Assembly (NCBI RefSeq): GCF_030253575.1
Contig: NC_080560.1
Location: 39,851,001 to 39,915,000, forward strand
Source: Rhododendron vialii
Taxonomy: Eukaryota; Streptophyta; Magnoliopsida; Ericales; Ericaceae
Reading direction: 5' to 3'
DNA: 64,000 nt
Of this stretch, positions 56,664 to 64,000 are shown one piece after another; position 1 is the first letter of the stretch, and the number at the start of each line of letters is the position of its first letter. Both the position numbers and the translations under genes were made by a program. Below the pieces are notes generated by a model. That model was not told where the DNA came from. It ran no database searches and saw nothing but the letters and a program-made list of their open reading frames with translations.

Positions 56664-56713
56664 GAATTGCGGGTTGTGAAGAAGGCAAAGGAGGCCCACA
56701 ACGATATATTGGA
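56664..56713 (+). pseudogene. Tiny fragment resembling DLH exon 7
   Basis: The sequence GTGAAGAAGGCAAAGGAGGCCCACAACGATATATTGGATT parallels GTTAAGAAGGCAGAGGAGGCTCACAAAGATATGCTGAATT of DLH-C exon 7, followed by T-rich sequence and ATCAGCAAAAAGAAAATTTCATTG like that after DLH-C exon 7. It suggests a dispersed remnant of a DLH-C-type gene, about 25 kb from the cluster. Confidence 0.55.
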
Positions 56714-56999
56714 TTCCATTCCCATTTTCAATCGGTTTATTTTTTTTTTAATCAGCAAAAAGAAAATTTCATTGCTCATAATACGAAGTACAGAACAATT
56801 AGGAATTTGAATACACCGGCCTGATCAACTTCTAGAAGTACATGTAATGATTACAATAACATCAAATCTCGAGGTGTCATTTTTCAAAATTACCCCTTGC
56901 TTAAACTCATTTACTATACATTAGTACTAAATATTTACGAGGACAAATTTAGAAACTTATCCATTTTATGTTTTTAACTTTTCAAGAATATCTCAAAAT

Positions 57000-57690
57000 G
57001 TAATAGTCTCAACCCTATCTCTCTCTTCCTTTCTCTCAACCCTAGCCATCACATCTTCTCGATCTTCTCCCTTCCCCTCCCCCCGTGGGTTTCATACCCG
57101 TGTGCGGCGGCGGGAGGGGGAGGCCATAGTACTACCAACTCCATTTCTTTGTTTTTGTTTTTTTTTCATTCTGTCTCTCCAGATCTAGAACTTGTCGTCT
57201 GATCTGTGAGAGTTTTGTCTCTCGTTCAACGTGAGTTATTAGTTTCATCTTCGGACGAATTTTGTCTACAGATCAGGTTCTCTCAATCGAGGTTGTTTCA
57301 TAACGATATCTATATTTCAGTGTTCTATCCCTACATGATGTCTTTGGCGAGGCAACCCGACGCGGCTTGGCAGATTTGTAGTTCTTGGGAGTTCATTGGT
57401 GCGTTCATACTTGGCTGGAGTGCATATGATCATCTGGATATTTGGTGTCTTTTGTCCTTAATATTGAATTTTTTCTCGTTTGAGACTCCTATTTAGTTGT
57501 TAGGCAATTTTAAAGTGCCGCTATTGCGTCAGGCCATGTCTGGGTTATGATGAAAAGACATCGATTGCCTTGTGATTTACTTGTTTTCTATTTGTTAAAT
57601 GATTAGTTTGGCTTTGTCCAAGTTCTTTGTAATGTTCTCCGTTTATAAGTGCCGCTGGACGTTTATCAATACAATCTTCTCACTTTTGTC
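57000..57690 (+). mobile_element. LINE-like remnant
   Basis: A GC-rich leader with GTGTGCGGCGGCGGGAGGGG (57100-57120) is followed by a 96-residue frame (57206-57496) with no recognisable domain. After it comes a TTTGTAATGTTCTCCGTTTATAAG..AATACAATCTTCTC end with an A tract, like plant LINE 3' ends. The middle, with the reverse transcriptase, is missing. No target duplication was resolved. Confidence 0.45.
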
Positions 57691-57729
57691 AAAAAAAACT
57701 AATAATTAGGAACAAATGGAGTATAAGAA

Positions 57730-57888
57730 TGCAATAATTTTAAAACCACACACAAACACTATAACACTTACACAAACTCTCTCACATCACATGTGGGCCT
57801 CACACATATTGGAGATGTGTAGTGTGTATGGACCCCCACACACATTATGTGAGAAAATTTGTGCAAGTGTTTGTATGTAATTATAGCA
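57730..57888. mobile_element. 159-bp foldback MITE
   Basis: Ends TGCAATAATT and, reversed, TGCTATAATT continue into ACAAACACT..ACTTACACAAA and its inverted counterpart TTTGTGCAAGTGTTTGT. The arms cover most of the element. Confidence 0.75.
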
Positions 57889-58729
57889 AGACTCATAAGA
57901 ATAAGGGGAGGGAAGCAACAAAGCTTAAGGATAGTTGACAAGAATGGGCCCGGGGGAAGCCTAAACAAGATTCGTACCCAAGCCCAAACAACACAATAAC
58001 AGCCGAACAATCCTGTTTGCACCTGATTTTTGCACCAAATCATAGGCCAGTGCTGGAAAGCCATTTAATTATTATTCGATTAAATTGAGCTGAAAAATAG
58101 AGATGTACTGAGTTAAATTACTGAGCCATGACAATATTAATTGGGCCCGATTAATTTTAATCCGTTTCACTTGAAATTCTGAAATTGTGGGCTATGAATT
58201 TTATTATTTAAGTTGGAATCCAGAGAATATATAGTTTGGCCTTGGAAGGTGGAGGCCCATAATGGAATTGTACGAGCAAAAATGGGAACAAGTTGGTGGG
58301 AATATTTGCCACATGGTCAAATGACCCACTACTCTTTGATACCCATGAAATGAGGAAAGAGGGTGGCCCATTACTCTTGTTTAACTTCTAGTAACTTCCA
58401 TGATAAAAGAAAGGGGAATTTTTAGGCCGGCCCAAAAACTTAGGCTCGGTCTTCATTTAGTCATGTACAATTATTTGTATTTTTTATTCCAACCTTGCCT
58501 CTTCACGCGCATCAGCGCACAGAACTAGAGAGCATCTAGTATAGAAAAATTATCCAATGCTCCATGAGCACTGATGCACCATTAAAACATTGTTTAAATT
58601 TCAAAAAGTCATATCTTTTGTTGTAGATATTTATTTTTTAAAAAAATTATATTTTTGAAACCTACTCGACGATATCTACTAAACAAAATTCATATTGAAT
58701 ATGAAATTATAAAAGATTAAAAAAAATAC

Positions 58730-60732
58730 CATTTGCTATGAGAAAATTCTATGAGAACTATTTCTATGAGAACTGTCTCTATGAAAATTGTTTCGGACAA
58801 AAATACCTTTAGTTATATGAATTGGCTATGAGAACTGTCAATTCTCATAGTCAGTTCTATGAGAACTGCCAGTTTTCATAGTCACTTCTATGAGAATTGA
58901 CTATGAGAAGTGATTGTTCTCATAAAGAACTAGCTTTGTGAACTGGTTATGAGAACTGGACTATGTGAACCGGCTATGTGAACTGAAAAATACACAGTTC
59001 ACATAGTCTTACCACACACTAAAATACATAGTTTTCATAAAATATATATAATTCTCATAGAAAATATATTATTCTAATCGACAGTTTTCATAGATAATAT
59101 ACAGTTTTCATAGAAAAATACACAGTTCTCATAAAAAAATACTCAATTCTCATAGAAAAATACTCAATTCTCATAGAAAAATACTCAATTCTCATAGACA
59201 ATTCTCATGAATAACACACAGTTCTCATAGAAAAATACACAATTTTCATAGAAAATACACACACGAAAAAAATTGAACAAAAACAAAAAGGTAATCAAAA
59301 TCAAATATAGTTATAAATGTTCTAAGGGGAACTGTGTATTTTTCGTGTAATTGAATTTTTAGTTAGTTTTATGTGCGCCAAAGCCTTGCTATACACTGAT
59401 TACAATTCAATTGCTCAAATAACTTTGGAGAAAAATACCTTTGGCTATGAGAATTGTCAATTCTTATAGTTAGTTTTATAAGAATTGCTCGGTTATGTGA
59501 ACTGAGCTATGAGAACTGAAAAATACATAGTTCAAATAGCTTCAACACACACTAAAATACATAGTTCTCATAAAAAATACACAATTCTCTAAGAAAATAT
59601 ATAATTCTTATAAAAAGTTCTCATGGATAATACATAGTTCTCATAGAAAAATACACAGTTTTCATAGAAAAAACATAATTCTCATAGACAATACACAATT
59701 CTCATAGAAAATACACAGTTCTCACAGAAAAAACACAATTCTCATAAAAAATACTCAGTTCTCATAGACAATTCGCATAGAAAAATATACAATTTTCATA
59801 TAAAAATACACAATTTTCATAGACAATTTTCAAAATAATACACAATTTTCATAGAAAAATACACAATTCTCATAAAAAAATATACAGTTCTCATAGAAAA
59901 ATACACAATTCTCATAGAAAAAATACACTCAATTCACATAATTCACTAAAATACACATTGCCCCAACACACACAATTCACTACGCAATTCATATAGCCCA
60001 AATACATAAAAAATACACAGTTCACATAGCTCCAACACCCTAAAATTCACAGTTTACATAACCCCAAATACACACTAAACAACATAGTCAATAATAAAAT
60101 CAGATAATAAAACTCATTAGAGAAACAGTACAAACACCTATATTTTCCATCAAAAACAAAAATTAAACAAAAACAAATTACATGTTGGAGATGCTTTTGT
60201 TAGGCTCCATTTGTTTTGAACTATGGCTATGAGAACTGGGGCTATGAGAACTATATTTTTAGAATCAATTCCTGAATCATATTATTTCTAGCTATGTGAA
60301 CTGCCAATTCTCATAGTTAGTTTTATGAGAACTGGACTATGTGAACTGATTATGTGAAATGAAAAGTAAAAAGTTTACATATTCTTACCACACACTAAAA
60401 TATACAATTCTCATAAAAAATATATAGTTATCATAGAAAATATACGGTTCTAATAAACAATTTTCATAGAAAAATACTTAGTTCTTATAGACAGTTCTCA
60501 TTAACAACATACAGTTCTCATAGAAAATACACACACGAACAAAAATTGAACAAAAACAAAAAAAGATAATCAAAATACACAGTTTTCATACAAAATACAC
60601 AGTTCTTATAGAAAAATACAAAGTTCTCATAGAAAAAATACAATTCTCATAGACAGTTCTCATAAAAAATATACAAGTCTCATATAAAATACATAGTTCT
60701 CATAAATTATACAATTCTCATAGAAAAATACA

Positions 60733-60740
<8 letters not shown>
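58730..60740. repeat. Strand-switching satellite-like array (TTCTCATAG family)
   Basis: About 2 kb of degenerate units of 18-22 bp close to AATACACAGTTCTCATAGAA. Orientation is not uniform: CTATGAGAACTG blocks at 58730-58990, 59445-59515 and 60225-60360 are each followed by long runs of the opposite strand form. Larger blocks recur, each with ACACACTAAAATAYA, and two carry CACACGAA.AAAATTGAACAA (59263, 60532), giving a higher-order unit of roughly 0.6-0.8 kb. No coding frame survives. Confidence 0.9.

Positions 60741-60818
<78 letters not shown>
60737..60818. repeat. Compound (TA)n(GA)n microsatellite
   Basis: About 15 TA units run directly into about 26 GA units at the end of the TTCTCATAG array. 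Confidence 0.95.
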
Positions 60819-60820
<2 letters not shown>

Positions 60821-61663
60821 TCATTCAGTTTCAAGAAAGCATTTATCAACAAAATCATATCTGCTCCTAAACAACCAAATTGGATTAAACAACAAAGCCA
60901 AAATCATATCCATTCATTTGAGATCCAACAACAAAATTGGATCAGCGCAAGGATTGAAACAATTCAAAGAGATCTGTTGTTCAAAAAAAAAATTTCAAAG
61001 AGAATTCCAATTTGTTAAAATCGAGTCAAAACGAGATTTGATAAATCGAGATCGATACTTATCAAAATCAAGTCTCCTGATGCCGGCAACACTTTCAAAA
61101 CTCCAGTAAATTCAAATCTAGACTCGAGGAGCTTGGCGATCATGGTCTCGTTGACCTTCGTCGGTGATGTCGCCGAGGAGGATCGGGTGTGGTGGCGGCA
61201 GCGTGACATTGTCGAAGAGGAGATGACGGTGGCGGCGGTGGTCAGGTCGGAGCTATAACTATCTGTTGAAATGCAATTCGAAATTGTCGTGTCGTCGTCG
61301 TGGTTGCTGGATTTATCAATTGAGACACAATATCGAATCTAATTGAAAGCAATCGCCGTCGTCGGCGATGATGGTGTTAGTTGTAAACGTGACTGGGTTT
61401 GAGCGGTGAGATCTAATGGATTTGATCGGGGTTGGGTAAAGGAATAGGAGCATCAAATTAGGGAGAGAGAGAGAGAGAGAGAGGGTCTTATTGTCTTGAG
61501 AGAGAGAGAGAGGAGGAGGAATGGCGAGATGGAGTTGACGATGCAAAATAAAAAGGGCAAAAAAGTCATGAGAATAACATATCCAAGCCATCCAGCTTCG
61601 GAGAAATATTTCAGGGTTGAGATCAAATCAAACCTAAAAACTAGGACCGGCCTCTAATTATCT
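60819..61663. other. Inner right part of the nested element
   Basis: Non-repetitive sequence with a GC-richer block (61080-61420) full of GTCGTCG and GGTGGCGG triplets and a GA-rich block (61460-61525). It looks like a captured gene 5' region, but no frame with a recognisable domain is present. Confidence 0.4.
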
Positions 61664-62330
61664 ATAAAAGAAAACATGTGGATTTTCTTTTAACCTCCAA
61701 TAACTACCCATAATCTCACTAAATATATGATCTCATTAAATATGTTAGTGGGTAGTTATTTCAAGCACTTGGCAACATCTGGAGCCAACTCGAGACACGT
61801 GTCAGCTCGTGGTGAAGACAGAAAACTTGGCTCAGAATCTGGAATAGTGTAGTATTTACCTATAAATACTAGTTCATAAGAAGAAAAAAGGATTCCCACA
61901 CCAATCAAAGCCCAGCGCTTAAACCAAAGTCTTCCAAGCGAAGCACACTTTCTTACTTTCAGCAAAATAGATTATTAAGTACCTCGTACTTAAACCCATT
62001 CGAACTCACTTTTTCAAGTAGTTTGAATTTTATTTTTCCTTGTACCCAATTTTATTATTCCGACATAATAAAGTTCGTTTTTACTTTTACGTTGCTCTCT
62101 TTCTTACACGATTAAGAAATAGCTAAGTTCACGCTCGTTGTGACAAAACCACAAACCATCACTGCAATCTAGCCCTTAGGTTTGCAGCACATTCGCCGTA
62201 AATTTACGAAGTCAAAAAAGGAACGCCCAATCCTTACGTTAGACACAACAAGTCTTGGTACGCCCACACTCAACCATTGAGCCATTTCAGAGCCAAACAA
62301 ACCCAAAGAAAAAAAGAGAGGAAAACTTGT

Positions 62331-63605
62331 AGACTTGAATTCTAAAACAAAATTGGATGTTTCGTAAACATTTAAAAAAAAACACAGAATGAGCTAATTA
62401 TTTTTAGGAATCTTAAACAAAATGGAGGCTTCCAAAAATAAAAAAGTTGAATGATCTCCCCTGAAAGTGCCTAAACATGTGTTTACATCATATTTCATCG
62501 CTATCGATGATCGATCGAAATGTGGCAATTATGAGAATGCTTTCTATTTTATTATTATTAAGTATTCGTATTAATATTAGAACTAGTATTAGTATTTCTT
62601 TATTATTGTTATTTGCATGCAGGACACTTGGCTTGCTCCTACACATGTAGAAGTTAAAAGGATACTTGTCATGCTCCTACGCATTTGAAGGCAAGTGAGA
62701 AGCTATTTTGACAAGTGGAAGGAAATGATTGAATGAAGGCTAGTGGAGAAGTTATAAAGTTATTTCCTACGTTTGTTGTTTTCTATAAATAGTCTTTTAA
62801 GACTTCATTGTAATCTCTCTCCAACAAATCAAAGTCTATCTTTATTTGTCTTAATTTTTGGCACTACTAACCCATTCGGGTTATAATTAGGAGTAGGAGT
62901 AAAATTTCAAATTCTAAGCTTAACTTAGGATCTTCAATGTATCGCTCACGACGATAGATCAATCGTTGAAGATTGATGGAAGAATCTCTTCCATTCTCCT
63001 TCTTTCTTATCATCAATTTCACATTTGACTCGACTGCCATTTCTCTTCCGGTGAAGTCCTGAAATACGGCGTGGAACCATGGATCCGTCTTGTAGAGACA
63101 TAGCCGCATTCGCCATTATTTTTGTTGTTGGCTTCGTTTCCCGAAATCTCTATCGATTTCGATCGAGAGAAAAATTGGTAAACAACATGTTTTGCTCTTA
63201 TAGCTAAAAAATTTAAAAAGTTGAAGGATCTCCACTGAAAATTATTTTGTTGGCGTACTTTCTTTAAATGAAAATTATTTTACCATTCTTATGATTAGTT
63301 TTTTCTAAACAAAATGAACGATTCCGATCATACTTTTGTGCCCAAAAGGAGTCCAAAACCGATTTGGGACTCTCGGGTCTGTGCCCATAGCAGCGTTGCA
63401 TTCAATCCTAGCAGCAAACCTCAGCACCGGAAAACCAAGAAAAAGCTGCCACCTGTCAAGTCCTTTTTTTAAAACAGAGAAAATTGATGTCGGGGGTCGA
63501 ATTGGGACGCGGGGGCTCTGCTGCCCAGGGGCTGCTGCCCACACTCACACACACTCACATACGGCACCGTTTCGTTAAAGAAAAAAAAAAACCTCTTCCG
63601 CTTGC
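62331..63605. other. Gene-free region near the right edge
   Basis: Includes a foldback-family fragment (62345-62420) and a possible LTR piece at 62600-62900, with CTATAAATAGTC (promoter-like) followed by TTCATTGTAATCTCTC. Another foldback-family arm lies at 63300-63370 (AACAAAATGAACGATTCCGATCAT). No coding region is supported. Confidence 0.45.
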
Positions 63606-64000
63606 AATCCTAAAGAGCAGAAACGTGATTATGAGAGCCTTAGAGTTAAAATTTAATTATGTCTCTTTAGAATAATATGATCAGAATAATAAGATCTTCA
63701 CGTCAATTCAAACGGATTGAAAATTGGAGCACTTAATTTTTTAATCATATTTTTTAATATATAAACGGTCTAAAAAATTAAGTGTGCCACTTTTTAATTC
63801 GTTTGAACAAGTACGAATATCTTATTATTCTAATCATATTATTTTAAAGAGATATAATTAATTTTTGTCTCTAGGACTCTCATAATTAAGTATCTGCTCT
63901 TTATTTAGGATCCTGTAGATCAGAAACGTGATTATGAGAGTCTTATAGACAAAAGTTAATTATATCTCTTTAAAATAATATGATTAGAATAATAAGATAT
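63606..64000. repeat. Palindromic AT-rich repeat followed by a second copy, cut by the window edge
   Basis: The left arm AAGAGCAGAAACGTGATTATGAGAG..AATAATAAGAT is inverted at ATCTTATTATTC..CTCTCATAATTAAGTATCTGCTCTT (to 63903), with a turn near 63755. At 63915 a second left arm begins (GATCAGAAACGTGATTATGAGAG) and runs to the window end. It is probably a foldback MITE present at least twice in tandem. Confidence 0.85.

Larger units (their letters stand above)
54553..56999. other. Gene-free region downstream of F3'5'H
   Basis: Holds the F3'5'H 3' flank, a member of the foldback family (54890-54970), a hairpin (55627-55765), a fragment shared with 8640-8770, a fragment shared with 2930-3070 (56050-56220), and GAGATAAATAGAGAGAGAAAT-type repeats. 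A 56660-56715 piece (AAGAAGGCAAAGGAGGCCCACAA.GATAT) resembles DLH exon 7 and is too short to call a gene. Confidence 0.5.
58413..61663. mobile_element. 3.25-kb Mutator-type element carrying a tandem array
   Basis: The flanks are identical 10-bp repeats, ATAAAAGAAA (58403-58412 and 61664-61673), consistent with a 9-bp Mutator duplication. The ends share AGGCCGG(C/T)CC within about 20-30 bp of each border, in inverted orientation, and CAAAAACTTAGG pairs with CCTAAAAACTAGG. The interior is mostly the TTCTCATAG array plus a purine-rich segment and a GC-richer part (61080-61420). No transposase is encoded. Confidence 0.7.
58014..62330 (+). mobile_element. LTR retrotransposon fragment interrupted by a nested element
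   Basis: 58014-58412 and 61664-62330 together match the reverse complement of 1-1106 in order. It starts TGTTTGCACC, contains a TATAAATAC element (61860) and ATAATAAAGTT near a probable polyadenylation site (62065). No retroviral-type protein was found. The nested segment 58413-61663 accounts for three quarters of the span. Confidence 0.6.

Noticed and set aside
57206-57496. A 96-aa protein-coding gene
   Set aside because: No recognisable domain, and it is flanked by sequence resembling a LINE leader and LINE 3' end. It is treated as part of that remnant.
58730-60740. Centromeric or telomeric satellite
   Set aside because: The unit is neither the plant telomere repeat nor a typical 150-180 bp centromere monomer, and the array is only 2 kb and bounded by insertion signatures.

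Overview
The window is plant nuclear DNA, from a eudicot. Genes have GT-AG introns, TATA boxes and AATAAA signals and sit in AT-rich DNA full of transposon debris. The one gene with a clear species signal, a flavonoid 3',5'-hydroxylase, resembles Ericales sequences (Rhododendron or Vaccinium type). That taxonomic guess is inference from remembered similarity, not a search.

The left half (2.4-34.5 kb) is built around a tandem family of dienelactone hydrolase (DLH) genes. DLH-A (2568-7894) and DLH-B (9455-15098) are intact seven-exon genes encoding 241 and 242 residues, each with the Cys-Asp-His triad. DLH-C (18590-21822) is a diverged paralogue with altered glycines at the nucleophile elbow. 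Its last coding exon can be spliced in frame to an eighth exon that adds about 80 residues ending in a hydrophobic segment, giving a predicted 318-residue C-tail-anchored hydrolase. DLH-D (29249-31696) is a decayed duplicate of DLH-C whose hydrolase exons are broken but whose tail exon is intact. The DLH-C block (about 16.25-22.12 kb) was duplicated directly downstream (22.29-34.53 kb). The second copy lost exons 1-3, gained a 5.6-kb stretch carrying an intronless kelch-like gene (25861-27030, minus), and gained a 2.5-kb unclassified insertion (31.8-34.3 kb).

The middle (35-46 kb) has no convincing host gene. It contains a tandem duplication (35.17-38.66 and 38.66-41.47 kb). Comparing the two copies exposes a probable solo LTR with a 5-bp target duplication, a pair of Harbinger-type MITEs and a nested hAT element. 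A nearly perfect 378-bp inverted repeat lies at 41823-42200, and a second duplicated segment (42.6-44.6 kb) contains a 147-bp MITE with a 9-bp target duplication.

The right part has a MULE transposase gene with a PB1-like N terminus and one single-base frameshift (46498-48789, minus), a non-autonomous CACTA element containing a tRNA-like segment (49436-50547), the intact two-exon F3'5'H gene (51536-54552), a LINE-like remnant (57.0-57.7 kb), and an LTR interrupted by a 3.25-kb element whose interior is a strand-switching tandem array (58413-61663). The same LTR family occurs in inverse orientation at the left end of the window. The right edge is a palindromic AT-rich repeat.

F3'5'H makes the 3',4',5'-hydroxylated precursors of blue and purple anthocyanins. 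The DLH proteins are probably soluble alpha/beta hydrolases of unknown substrate, except the predicted membrane-anchored DLH-C. Nothing links these two systems functionally except position. Exon boundaries were placed by hand from splice consensus, reading-frame phase and agreement among paralogues.
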